A DNA stretch of 64,000 bases from JANXMY01 sp965246745. GTDB taxonomy: Bacteria; Armatimonadota; Armatimonadia; Armatimonadales; Capsulimonadaceae. Position 1 is the stretch's first letter, and every line of letters starts with the position of its first letter. The stretch covers positions 2,790,001 to 2,854,000 of the forward strand of contig OZ251980.1 in assembly GCA_965246745.1 (NCBI GenBank), read 5' to 3'. Under the pieces are notes generated by a model. That model saw only the letters and a program-made list of their open reading frames with translations, made no database searches and was not told the origin of the DNA. The translations under genes were made by a program, and so were the position numbers. This document shows, piece after piece, positions 48,865-56,934 of the stretch.

Positions 48865-49650
48865 ATGCCTACTCCCGCCAACATGCCGGACCTTTGGAAC
48901 CGCTTCAAGAAGCGCAATGACCAGAAAGCCCGCGACCAGATTATCAACCACTACGCCTACCTGGTGAAGATCACGGCGGGCCGGGTCGTCACCAACCTGC
49001 CGCCCAATCTCGAGCGCGACGACCTGGTGAGCGCGGGCATTATGGGCTTGATCAAAGCTGTGGACCAGTTCGATACCACCCGGCAGGTGAAGTTTGAGAC
49101 CTACGCCATCGCGCTTGTGCGCGGGGCCATTCTCGAGATGCTGCGCGAGGAAGACTGGGTGCCGCGCTCGGTCCGCGACAACGCCAAAGTTTTGGAGCGC
49201 ACCTACTACAAGCTGGAAGTGCAGCTTGGACGCCCGGCGACCGAGGAAGAAGTCGCCGCCGAGATGGACATGAGCGAGGCCGACCTGCTCAAACTCTTGG
49301 TCAACACCAGCCGGGCGAACGTGCTGTCGCTCGACGACATGCTGCTCGGCGGCGGCTCGTCCGACGGCGAGCGCCTGCACCTGACCGATGTGCTCCAAGA
49401 CGAGAACGCCAATGTCCTCGCCGATGTCGAGACATCGGCGATGAAAACGTCGCTTGTCGCCGGCATTGACCGCCTCCCCGACCGCGAGCGCCTGGTGATT
49501 TCTTTGTACTACTACGAGGGCCTCACGTTCAAAGAGATCGGCAAAGTCTTGACCGTCTCCGAATCCCGCGTTTACCAGCTCCACACCCAAGCCGTCCTCC
49601 GCCTGCGCGGCTATTTACAGCGCGATTCGCCCTTGTTTACGGCGGGGTAG
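48865..49650 (+). CDS. RNA polymerase sigma factor of the FliA/WhiG (sigma-28) group
   Basis: 261 residues. Region 2 has YLVKITAGRVVTNLPPNLER and DDLVSAGIMGLIKAVDQFD (about 29-71) and FETYAIALVRGAILEMLREEDW, the FliA/WhiG variant. Region 3 is GRPATEEEVAAEMDMSE, and region 4 LPDRERLVISLYYYEGLTFKEI ends in an HTH (SESRVYQLHTQAVLRLRG). It likely transcribes late flagellar or motility genes; no FlgM anti-sigma gene is adjacent. The window's flagellar genes are 17 kb upstream. Confidence 0.88.
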   Translation: MPTPANMPDLWNRFKKRNDQKARDQIINHYAYLVKITAGRVVTNLPPNLERDDLVSAGIMGLIKAVDQFDTTRQVKFETYAIALVRGAILEMLREEDWVPRSVRDNAKVLERTYYKLEVQLGRPATEEEVAAEMDMSEADLLKLLVNTSRANVLSLDDMLLGGGSSDGERLHLTDVLQDENANVLADVETSAMKTSLVAGIDRLPDRERLVISLYYYEGLTFKEIGKVLTVSESRVYQLHTQAVLRLRGYLQRDSPLFTAG

Positions 49651-49672
49651 CGACAGACGCGGCAAATAAGCC

Positions 49673-50017
49673 ATGTCATCCTTTAGCCATTACGCACGCA
49701 AAGCGTGCAACCCAGAGTTAGATATTTGGATACGATGGTCAGCCCTGCACTCATGCCTGCTGCGATATTTCGAGCTGACCCATCAGCGATTCTCTGTGGT
49801 GCGGGACAGGCTGATTAAGCCGCTGCAAGTGGGTCAAAATAAACCGCCGACGGAACAGCAGATGTGGAGTGTTGTCAGCACACTGGAGGCAGAGCGCAAC
49901 AAATTTTTAGAGCGGCTTCATGCTTTTGATCGGAAGCGCCTCCGCGAAAAAGCACAAGGTAGAACAACTCCAAGTAAAAAAGACTTCGAAGCACTCTACC
50001 TTCTTATTATAGAATAG
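49673..50017 (+). CDS. Helical protein of unknown function
   Basis: 114 residues, not recognised. Predominantly helical, rich in Arg/Lys/Glu, no signal peptide or membrane segment. Base composition is visibly more AT-rich than the surrounding genes, as is the next gene, so both may have been acquired together. Start ATG 49673 lacks a strong ribosome site. Confidence 0.55.
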   Translation: MSSFSHYARKACNPELDIWIRWSALHSCLLRYFELTHQRFSVVRDRLIKPLQVGQNKPPTEQQMWSVVSTLEAERNKFLERLHAFDRKRLREKAQGRTTPSKKDFEALYLLIIE

Positions 50018-50030
50018 GTCTCAGCCAGAA

Positions 50031-50342
50031 ATGACCATCACGCTGACCCCCAAAATCGAGAATTGCTTGATTAAACATGCAGAACACATTGGCGAAGATG
50101 CAGATAGTCTGGCGGAAGATTTAATCGCTCAGGGTTTGTCTGACAGCTACCTCGTAGATGAGCCGGATGATCTCACTGATGAACAAATCGCGGAAATCCG
50201 AGTCGGCATTGACCGTGGACTGAAAGCTGCAGCGGAAGGGCGTGTCAAATCATCCGCACAGGTTGTTGCCGAAGCCCGGCAGCGGCATGGGTTTCCCGCG
50301 ACTTGGGCAAGTGGTGTTGGCGAGCAAAAGACCATGCCATGA
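50031..50342 (+). CDS. Antitoxin-like protein (ParD-type pattern), possibly 3'-altered
   Basis: 103 residues. The C-terminal half 'DEQIAEIRVGIDRGLKAAAEGRV...VVAEARQRHG' has the pattern of ParD/CopG-type antitoxins that pair with RelE/ParE toxins. No toxin gene follows; instead the last residues (EQKTMP) are encoded by the left arm of a fold-back repeat that starts at 50327. A toxin gene could have been lost when the repeat arrived, or this may be an orphan. AT-richer than its neighbours. Confidence 0.55.
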   Translation: MTITLTPKIENCLIKHAEHIGEDADSLAEDLIAQGLSDSYLVDEPDDLTDEQIAEIRVGIDRGLKAAAEGRVKSSAQVVAEARQRHGFPATWASGVGEQKTMP

Positions 50343-50539
50343 ATGGCACGGCTACACGGCGCAGACGCCACAAAACACCCGCTTCGCGGGGTTAAGAGCT
50401 GGACAAATTAATCTGTTCCCAGTGCCGCGCCCTCCGGGTAGCCAGTGCTGACCAGTGCAGCCTTCCAGGTCTGCCAGTGCAGAAGCGGTACTTCGTAGCG
50501 TCTTCGCTGTGTAGCCGTGCCATTTATGGCATGGTCTTT
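50327..50539. repeat. 213-bp fold-back element between convergent genes
   Basis: Arms of 44 nt (50327-50370 and 50496-50539) match at 40 of 44 positions as reverse complements and start aaagaccatgccat. The 125-bp centre codes for nothing evident. Each arm reaches into the last codons of a flanking gene. It resembles a MITE or a long bidirectional terminator. Confidence 0.8.
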
Positions 50540-50732
50540 ATCGAATGTTGTCGTCTGCGTTCATCTTTTTCTTGTTCTCGTGGATATTTGCCATCATGGC
50601 GTCAAGCATAGGATCGTCCTTGAACGCGCCTATCGCGGGTGCATAGTATTCAAGCTGAGAAGTGATTTGCGCTTGGGAGGCCGCTGCTTGGTCGGCGGTC
50701 TCTTCGGCCGGCTGCTCAAACTGTTCAGCCAT
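50538..50732 (-). CDS. Small acidic protein translationally coupled to the ketosynthase
   Basis: 64 residues, not recognised. Acidic, Gln/Ala-rich N-terminus followed by a helical segment (DDPMLDAMMANIHENKKKMN). No Asp-Ser-Leu phosphopantetheine site, so it is not an acyl carrier protein. Its ATG overlaps the stop of the ketosynthase gene (TAATG) behind GGGAGGG, which argues that it is translated and works with that operon. Its 3' end touches the fold-back element. Confidence 0.6.
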   Translation of the reverse strand: MAEQFEQPAEETADQAAASQAQITSQLEYYAPAIGAFKDDPMLDAMMANIHENKKKMNADDNIR

Positions 50733-51979
50733 TACACCCTCCCAAACACCAAACACGCATTGATGCCGCCGAAGCCGAAGGAGTTGGAGAGGACATAGTC
50801 CACGCTCTCGGCGCGGCCCTCGGTGCCGGGGAGGTAGTCTAAATCGCAGGCGGGGTCGGGATGGGTCAGATTGAGGGTCGGCGGGAGCCAGCCATCATAA
50901 AGGGCGAGCAGGGACACGGCGGCTTCCCAGGCACCGGTCGCGCCGAGGGCGTGGCCGTGGAAGCCTTTGGTGGCACTGATGGGAATTTGATACGCCAAGT
51001 CGCCGAAGACTTGTTTCAGTGCCAAAGTCTCGGTGCTGTCGTTCAGCGGCGTGGACGAGCCGTGGGCGTTGACATAGCCGATGCCCTCGGGCGTAAGGCC
51101 CGCGCGGGCAATCGCAAGGCTCATGCAGCGGGCGGCCTGGACGCCGTCGGGCCGGGGCTGAGTCATATGCGAGGCGTCGTTTGTGCTGGCATGCGACAGA
51201 ACCTCGCCGTAGATACGCGCTCCCCGCGCCTCGGCATGCTCCCACTCTTCCAGCAGCAGCATCGCCGCCCCTTCCGCCATCACAAAGCCGTCCCGCTCGC
51301 TGTCAAACGGGCGCGAAGCGGTTTCGGGGTCATCGTTGCGCTGGCTCATCGCCCGGATAATCGCAAACGCGCCGTAGCACAGCGGCGACAGCGGGGCTTC
51401 CGAGCCGCCGGCCAGCATCAGGTCGGCGGTGCCGTCGCGGATGAGGTCCACGGCCCGGCCGATGGCAATCGGCGACGCCGCGCACGAGTCGCCGTTGGCG
51501 GTCGCCGGGCCGGTGAGGCCAAGCTCAATGGCGACGTTGCAGGACCCCGCGCCGCTGAAGACCGAGAGCGCCAGCATCGGGTTGACCCCGCGCGGCCCCT
51601 TCGCCAGAAACTCCGGGTACTGCTCTTCGGCAAAGCCCACCCCGCCGAGCGCGGTGCCGAGGCAGACGCCGATCCGGTCCCGGTCTTCCCGCCGCAGGTC
51701 CAGTGCGCCGTCGGCCAGCGCCATTTTCGCCGCCGCGACCGCAAACTGGGAAAACTTATCCAGGCGCTTGAGTTTTTTGCCGTCCAAATACGGCACCGGG
51801 TCGAAGTCTTTCACCTGGGCGGCGATATGGGTCACAAACGGCGATGTGTCAAAGTGGTCAATCGTCCCGACCGCCGATTTGCCTGCCCGCAGGCCCGCCC
51901 GCAGGCCGTCTACGCCGATGCCGATTGGCGTGATAATTCCCAGTCCCGTCACGGCGACGCGCCGCGTCATTTTGTTCAT
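50732..51979 (-). CDS. Beta-ketoacyl-ACP synthase II-like ketosynthase
   Basis: 415-residue thiolase-fold condensing enzyme of the FabF/KAS II type. The N-terminus is RRVAVTGLGIITPIG. The catalytic triad is intact: Cys in NGDSCAASPIAIGRA (about 168), His in VNAHGSSTPLND and Lys/His in TKGFHGHALGATG. The cysteine motif GDSCAAS differs from the usual TACAS/T of housekeeping FabF. No acyl carrier protein, malonyl transferase or ketoreductase is adjacent; neighbours are SRPBCC, FAD oxidoreductase and methyltransferase genes. This points to secondary metabolism rather than fatty-acid synthesis. Confidence 0.85.
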   Translation of the reverse strand: MNKMTRRVAVTGLGIITPIGIGVDGLRAGLRAGKSAVGTIDHFDTSPFVTHIAAQVKDFDPVPYLDGKKLKRLDKFSQFAVAAAKMALADGALDLRREDRDRIGVCLGTALGGVGFAEEQYPEFLAKGPRGVNPMLALSVFSGAGSCNVAIELGLTGPATANGDSCAASPIAIGRAVDLIRDGTADLMLAGGSEAPLSPLCYGAFAIIRAMSQRNDDPETASRPFDSERDGFVMAEGAAMLLLEEWEHAEARGARIYGEVLSHASTNDASHMTQPRPDGVQAARCMSLAIARAGLTPEGIGYVNAHGSSTPLNDSTETLALKQVFGDLAYQIPISATKGFHGHALGATGAWEAAVSLLALYDGWLPPTLNLTHPDPACDLDYLPGTEGRAESVDYVLSNSFGFGGINACLVFGRV

Positions 51980-51998
51980 AATTTCGAGAGTTTCTTTC

Positions 51999-52985
51999 TT
52001 ACTTGCGAGGCGGGCAGTCTGCCAGGATATCCAGCAGCACGCCCGCGCATGCTTCATACCAATCGCCGCCGGCGAGGCCCCATTCCGAAGCATACAAGCC
52101 CGCCTGCTGAATGACCTTGCCGGGCGCGTCCAAATTATCGCCGACGAATTGAATTTTTGCAGTTCCCGCAGGCAGCGGGGTCATCACGCTCTCCTCGACA
52201 CGGGCGGATCGCGCTGCGCCGGCAGCCGCAAGAAGGCAAAAGCGCACCGGGGCCGGCAGGTCGTAAAGAGACTTGCCGTCGTCCCCCTGACGCCGGCTGT
52301 TCTTCACATCGTCCTCCGCCGGCTCGACAAACGAAAACCATTCGGGCCGCTCAGTTCTGCCGCCTGCCTGCCAATTTTGATACACCGCCAGAAAATCTCG
52401 GACTGCCGTTGTTCCCCGGTCGCCTTCGCCAGCCGGCGCGGCGGCATCATTCAGGCCCAAAATGCCGTCCGATGGGTCGGACAGCGCCCACAAGACCAGC
52501 CGCATCGGGGCCTGCCACAGACTCGCGCCCACCGGAACCGCCGCCCAGAACTGCCGGAGCCAGGAAGCTTCCCGCTCCGGCGGCAGGCCCAAAGAGATTA
52601 CCGCAAGAAGCTTTGCCAGGGTCGGCGGAACCCCCAGCAGGGTGTCGAGAGGCACACTGCCGGCATGGCCGACACCGTAAATGCGGCTGTCAGCAGCGTC
52701 GCCGACCAAGAGGAGACGGTTCTGCGTGACGGCTCCCATCGCGTACAAAGTGGCTTCTTCCCCGCTGATGCGAATCCCGGCGATGTCCGCCGCCTGCACG
52801 ATTTTCGGATAGGGGTTCAGGACAAGGCCGGACTGCGCCCGCCGGCTCCACTGCTCTTGAAGCATGGCCCGTTTCAAGCCGGCACCACCCTGGGCCTCAT
52901 ACCACTGAAGGCGCTCAAGCAGCGTCGCCTTCAGACTGGCATCACCGTGAAACGCCGTCATTCCGACATCATCCGGTACTATCAT
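51999..52985 (-). CDS. Unknown protein inside the hemL/ketosynthase operon
   Basis: 328 residues, not recognised. Soluble, no signal peptide, Ala/Leu-rich with several Trp (for example WLRQFWAAVPVG, RPEWFSFVEP). Its ATG overlaps the stop of the SRPBCC gene by 4 bp, and the ketosynthase gene follows 19 bp after its stop, so it is an integral operon member. The C-terminal third (TAKIQFVGDNLDAPGKVIQQ) may be a separate domain. It might be a chain-length-factor-like or scaffold protein, but no homology supports a call. Confidence 0.65.
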   Translation of the reverse strand: MIVPDDVGMTAFHGDASLKATLLERLQWYEAQGGAGLKRAMLQEQWSRRAQSGLVLNPYPKIVQAADIAGIRISGEEATLYAMGAVTQNRLLLVGDAADSRIYGVGHAGSVPLDTLLGVPPTLAKLLAVISLGLPPEREASWLRQFWAAVPVGASLWQAPMRLVLWALSDPSDGILGLNDAAAPAGEGDRGTTAVRDFLAVYQNWQAGGRTERPEWFSFVEPAEDDVKNSRRQGDDGKSLYDLPAPVRFCLLAAAGAARSARVEESVMTPLPAGTAKIQFVGDNLDAPGKVIQQAGLYASEWGLAGGDWYEACAGVLLDILADCPPRK

Positions 52986-53491
52986 CGGCCTGCCTCCCAG
53001 TCCTCCCGCTCTACGATGTCTTTGATCTCCACAATCGCTTTGATCGTCGCCAGCGTCCGCCCGGCGATAGCCTGCACAAACTGCTCCCCGACCAAATCCC
53101 GCGCAAACCGGCCGTTCAGCGCCGCAACGGGATAAGTCAAGTCATGCGAGATGGTCACGGCGACGCCGCGCCCCCACGGGTCATCTTCCAGGGTCCAAAC
53201 CACCCACATGCCGAGGGCAATCCCCGCGAGGTGCTTGAAGTAGATTTTCCCCGCATTCGGCTCGCAGATTTGAACGCTCTGCCAGCGCACCGGAAATGAC
53301 CGGCCCTTGATGGGAAAATCGGCCCGCTCCGCCGCCATTTCGACCACTTTGCGCGTGCCGTCGTCGGTCTGCTCAAAGACAAGAACTTCGCGGTAATGCG
53401 GCAAAATCTCCGGCCAGCGCTGAATGTCGGCGGCAAGCTGAAAGATGCGGGATTTCGGCCCGCGCATATAAACGGTATTTTCAGTGTGCAT
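52982..53491 (-). CDS. SRPBCC-family protein (polyketide cyclase/aromatase-like)
   Basis: 169 residues with the START/SRPBCC layout: VYMRGPKSRIFQLAADIQRW as first strand and helix, PEILPHYREVLVFEQ, central strands and a long C-terminal helix (GRTLATIKAIVEIKDIVE). Polyketide cyclases/aromatases of this type (PF03364/PF10604-like) fold a hydrophobic ligand in a deep cavity. It starts 2 bp after the FAD oxidoreductase stop. In this operon cyclisation of a ketosynthase-made chain is the natural hypothesis. Confidence 0.82.
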   Translation of the reverse strand: MHTENTVYMRGPKSRIFQLAADIQRWPEILPHYREVLVFEQTDDGTRKVVEMAAERADFPIKGRSFPVRWQSVQICEPNAGKIYFKHLAGIALGMWVVWTLEDDPWGRGVAVTISHDLTYPVAALNGRFARDLVGEQFVQAIAGRTLATIKAIVEIKDIVEREDWEAGR

Positions 53492-53493
53492 GG

Positions 53494-54705
53494 CTACAGA
53501 GTTTCCAGCGCCAGGCGCAGCGCGGGCAGGGTGAACAGCTCGCGCGGGGCGGCCAGGTCGCCGGCGGCGCGGAGCAGCAGGGCGGTCAGCGGCGCGGACC
53601 GACGCAGGCGCTCGGCGCTCCACCCGAGCAGGGCGGGGGAGTGGACCACGCGCTGCACCAGGTCGCACAAGCGGTAGCGCGGCCCCAGCTCGGCCTGCCG
53701 GGCGCGGTCGTAAGAGCGCAATGCGCGGGCGCTGACATCGCCGCGCCCGAGCGCATCTCCAATCGCGCCGGCGGCAAGCTGCGCCCCGCGCAGGGCGAAA
53801 TACACGCCTTCGCCGGTGAAGGGATGAATAAAGGTCGCGGCGTCGCCCACCAGAACTGCCCCATTCGCCGTGGCACGCCGGGTCGTGTGCCCAAAGCAGC
53901 CGACACTTTGCAGCGGGCCGATTTGAACGCTTTCTTTGACTTCGGCCCAGACGGCGGGAAACGAGGCTTGCAGACGCGCATCGAAGTACGCCTGCCGCCG
54001 CCCGGCCATGTGCGGCGCTTCGGACAGCGGCACGACAATGTTGATGTTGCGCGTCCCGTCCGGCCCGCAGGCCGCGCCGACCCCGCAGCAGGCATCGGTG
54101 CCGTCGGCGGGCAGGTGCATGGTCACGCCCGCGCCCCCAGCCGGCCCGGCGAAGTGCCCAATCAGCGCGAGGCGCTGCAAGCGGGGGATGGCCCGGACAA
54201 CGCCCATCTCCCGCGCCAGCAGCGAGCGCGTGCCGTCGGCCCCGACCACGACTTTCGCTGAAATCTTCTGCGTTTCGCCGCCGGCATTGACGCCCGCGAC
54301 GCCGCAAAAGCCGTCGGGGCTTTGCAGGATTTCCCGAACATTGAAGTGCTCCAAGACGCGGACCCCCGCCTCTTGTGCCGCGTCGCGCAGAACAGCATCG
54401 GTGACGGTGCGCGGGCAGGCCAGCGCCGCTGTGCTCCCGGAAAACGCGCGTCCATTGTGCGGAACGACCGTTTCCTCGGTCAATCTCGCCGCGCCCGCAC
54501 CTAAAAGCTGCGGAAGAACACCGATCTCGTCGCGCAGCAGCGCCACTGCGCCGGGGGTCAGGTACTCGCCGCAGGGTTTAGGGCGGGGAAACGCCGCCCG
54601 GTCGAGCAGGGTCACGGCAAAGCCGCGCCGGGCGAGAAACAGGGCGGTCGCGGACCCGGCCGGTCCTGCGCCGATGACGACGACATCCGAGGTTATTTGA
54701 GGCAA
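53494..54705 (-). CDS. FAD-dependent oxidoreductase (geranylgeranyl-reductase-like)
   Basis: 403 residues. The FAD motif VVIGAGPAGSATALFLARRG lies at about 8-27, followed by LLDRAAFPRPKPCGEYLTPG, the PRxKxCGE signature of the geranylgeranyl reductase/p-hydroxybenzoate hydroxylase-like group. VVGADGTRSLLAREMG (about 153-168) and GDAATFIHPFTGEGVYFALR (about 284-303) complete the FAD site. It may oxidise or reduce a lipid or polyketide intermediate. Third gene of the hemL operon, 68 bp after the methyltransferase gene. Confidence 0.85.
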   Translation of the reverse strand: MPQITSDVVVIGAGPAGSATALFLARRGFAVTLLDRAAFPRPKPCGEYLTPGAVALLRDEIGVLPQLLGAGAARLTEETVVPHNGRAFSGSTAALACPRTVTDAVLRDAAQEAGVRVLEHFNVREILQSPDGFCGVAGVNAGGETQKISAKVVVGADGTRSLLAREMGVVRAIPRLQRLALIGHFAGPAGGAGVTMHLPADGTDACCGVGAACGPDGTRNINIVVPLSEAPHMAGRRQAYFDARLQASFPAVWAEVKESVQIGPLQSVGCFGHTTRRATANGAVLVGDAATFIHPFTGEGVYFALRGAQLAAGAIGDALGRGDVSARALRSYDRARQAELGPRYRLCDLVQRVVHSPALLGWSAERLRRSAPLTALLLRAAGDLAAPRELFTLPALRLALETL

Positions 54706-54773
54706 GAACAGCAGCCGATCTAACTAGTTTGTTTGCATGCCGGGGCATCATGGCGCGGCATCGTCCACGGCGG

Positions 54774-55502
54774 TCATTTTCGCTTCTTCTGCACCAGCGC
54801 AACGCGGAAATACCAGTGAGTGCGGACATGCACGTTCTGAACGCCGCTCAGGGCGACCATGCGGCGGTATTCCGGCACGGTGAACGCCCGGCGGACGCTG
54901 GCGGGCGCATCGTGCTTTGTAATCGGGTGCGCCCGGACCGCCGCCATGGCGGCGGTGACTCCCCACAAAGTCGGCTTGTCCCGCCGGAGATCGGACACCA
55001 CAAAGCCGCGCGTCGTCAGCGCATCCATCGCCGCCAGCAGCCGCACCGAGGCGTCTAAGCCGAGGTGATGAAACGTCAGAGCGCACAGCGCCAGGTCAAA
55101 CGAGCGCGGGGCGAACGGCAAATCCAAAGCGTCGGCCTGCACCAGTGGCAGGGCGGGCGCAAGCTGCCGGGCCAGTGCCAGCATCGCCGCTTGATTATCT
55201 ACGCCCACCACAGTCAAGCAAAGTTCCCGGCGGCGGCCCCAGTCCAGCAGGGCGCGAGGAATATCGGCGGACCCGGTGGCAATGTCTAAAATGCGGATCG
55301 GCGTTCCCGGCGGCGCGTCCCGAAGCAGCCGCGCGACGTGAAACAGCACCGTCTGCGTCCCGCCGAACAAGCGGTTCGAGAGCGCCACATCGCGCATGGA
55401 CGCCTGCACGTCGGCAAACGGCTGATTGGGATCGTCAATCCGCTCCGCTTCGTCGGTGCGCGGCAGGGCAAACACATGGCCCAGAAGGCTAGGCCACGGC
55501 AT
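54774..55502 (-). CDS. Class I SAM-dependent methyltransferase
   Basis: 242 residues. Motif I is IRILDIATGSADIPRALLDW (about 72-91), then an acidic residue in VVGVDNQ, motif II/III LVQADALDLPFAPRSFDLAL and a UbiE-like ALTFHHLG. The start ATG 55502 overlaps the hemL end by 14 bp. It begins with PWPSLLGHVFALPRTDEAER. UbiE/COQ5-like methyltransferases act on quinone or polyketide rings; here the operon suggests a polyketide-like substrate. Confidence 0.82.
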   Translation of the reverse strand: MPWPSLLGHVFALPRTDEAERIDDPNQPFADVQASMRDVALSNRLFGGTQTVLFHVARLLRDAPPGTPIRILDIATGSADIPRALLDWGRRRELCLTVVGVDNQAAMLALARQLAPALPLVQADALDLPFAPRSFDLALCALTFHHLGLDASVRLLAAMDALTTRGFVVSDLRRDKPTLWGVTAAMAAVRAHPITKHDAPASVRRAFTVPEYRRMVALSGVQNVHVRTHWYFRVALVQKKRK

Positions 55503-56781
55503 GCAGGGCCTCGCGGACGGCCCGCGCCGTGTCTTCAATTTGGGCATCGGAATGGGCGGCGCTGGTAAACGCCGCTTCAAACTGCGACGGCGCAAAGTAC
55601 ACGCCGCGCCGGAGCAGCTCCCGGAAAAACCGGGCGTAGCGGGCCGTGTCGCTGGTTTTTGCGCTGTTGAAGTCAACCACTTTGGCGTCGGTGAAAAACA
55701 GCGTCATCATCGAGCCGACCCGGTTGACCCGGTGCGGCAGGCCGAGCGCCCGCGCGGCGTCTTTGGCCGACTGGGCCAGAAAGTGCATCTGCCGGTGCAT
55801 CTGCGGGTACAGCGTGTCCTGCACTTCTTCCAGCATGGTTAATTGAGCCAGTCCGGCGGCGACCGCCAGCGGGTTTCCCGACAGTGTTCCCGCTTGGTAG
55901 ACCGGGCCGACCGGCGCGACCACATCCATGATGTCCGCCCGCCCGCCGTAGGCCGCCAGCGGCAGGCCGCCGCCGATGATCTTGCCGAGCGCGGTCAAGT
56001 CGGGCGTGACCCCAAGCAGCGCCTGCGCCCCGCCGTAAGCGACCCGAAAGCCCGTGATGACTTCATCAAACAGCAGCAGCGCTCCGTCCTGCCGCGTGAG
56101 ATCGCGCAGGGCGTGGAGAAAGTCCGCGCGGGGCGTGACCACTCCCATGTTGCCGGCAATCGGCTCGAGCATCACGGCGGCGACCTCGCCGGGGTGCGCC
56201 GACAATGCCGAGCGCAGGGCGTCGGCATTGTTATACGGCAGCGTGATTGTGTCCTGGGTGAGACTGGCGGGAACGCCCGCCGAATCGGGCAGGCCGAGCG
56301 TGGTCAGCCCCGAGCCGGCTTTGGCGAGAAAACCGTCGGAATGCCCATGATAATTGCCTTCAAACTTGATGATCTTGTCGCGCCCGGTGAAGCCCCGCGC
56401 GACCCGCACGGCGCTCATCACGGCCTCGGTGCCTGACGACACCAGGCGGACTTTCTCGACCGAGGGCACGGCGGCGACGATTCTTTGGGCTAGGCGCACT
56501 TCGGCTTCGGTGGACGCGCCGAACGAAGTGCCGCGCTTGGCGGCGTCGGTGACCGCTTCGATAATCCGCGCCGGGGCATGGCCGAAGATCAGCGGCCCCC
56601 ACGACAGCACATGGTCGGTGTACCGATTGCCGTCCACATCGAAAATAAACGGCCCTTCGCCGCGCTGCATGAAGAGGGGATCGCCGCCGACGCTTTTAAA
56701 CGCCCGCACCGGCGAGTTGACCCCGCCGGGAATGACCCGCTCGGCTTCGGCGAACAGACGCGCTGACTGAGTGTGCTCCAT
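55489..56781 (-). CDS. hemL: Glutamate-1-semialdehyde 2,1-aminomutase
   Basis: 430-residue PLP enzyme that makes 5-aminolevulinate from glutamate 1-semialdehyde in C5-type tetrapyrrole synthesis. It has PGGVNSPVRAFKSVGG near the N-terminus, VSSGTEAVMSAVRVARG (about 122-138), FDEVITGFRVAYGG and the PLP lysine in LGKIIGGGLPLAAYGG (about 263-278). Start ATG 56781. It heads the operon with the methyltransferase and ketosynthase genes, an unusual partner set, because no other heme gene is in the window. Confidence 0.93.
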   Translation of the reverse strand: MEHTQSARLFAEAERVIPGGVNSPVRAFKSVGGDPLFMQRGEGPFIFDVDGNRYTDHVLSWGPLIFGHAPARIIEAVTDAAKRGTSFGASTEAEVRLAQRIVAAVPSVEKVRLVSSGTEAVMSAVRVARGFTGRDKIIKFEGNYHGHSDGFLAKAGSGLTTLGLPDSAGVPASLTQDTITLPYNNADALRSALSAHPGEVAAVMLEPIAGNMGVVTPRADFLHALRDLTRQDGALLLFDEVITGFRVAYGGAQALLGVTPDLTALGKIIGGGLPLAAYGGRADIMDVVAPVGPVYQAGTLSGNPLAVAAGLAQLTMLEEVQDTLYPQMHRQMHFLAQSAKDAARALGLPHRVNRVGSMMTLFFTDAKVVDFNSAKTSDTARYARFFRELLRRGVYFAPSQFEAAFTSAAHSDAQIEDTARAVREALHAVA

Positions 56782-56863
56782 AAAAAATACTATCCTGAAA
56801 ACAGTATACCCGGTCCGGGGGAATGCAGAATAATTTTCGCCCTCCGGGTATAATTGCCGGGAT

Positions 56864-56879
56864 TGGCATGGTTTATGCT
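56864..56879 (+). promoter_or_regulatory. Sigma-54-like promoter of a PEP-CTERM gene
   Basis: TGGCATGGTTTATGCT, 14 of 16 consensus positions with correct spacing, 55 bp before ATG 56935. Its core TTGGCAyGGTTTATGC is shared with the site at 60032. Confidence 0.6.
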
Positions 56880-56934
56880 TTCCTGCTTGTCCCGAGCTGA
56901 TGTTCAGGCTCCTATTCCCTTCGAGGAGACACTT

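Noticed and set aside
50538..50732. Acyl carrier protein for the ketosynthase operon
   Set aside because: No Asp-Ser-Leu phosphopantetheine attachment site and the protein is too short.
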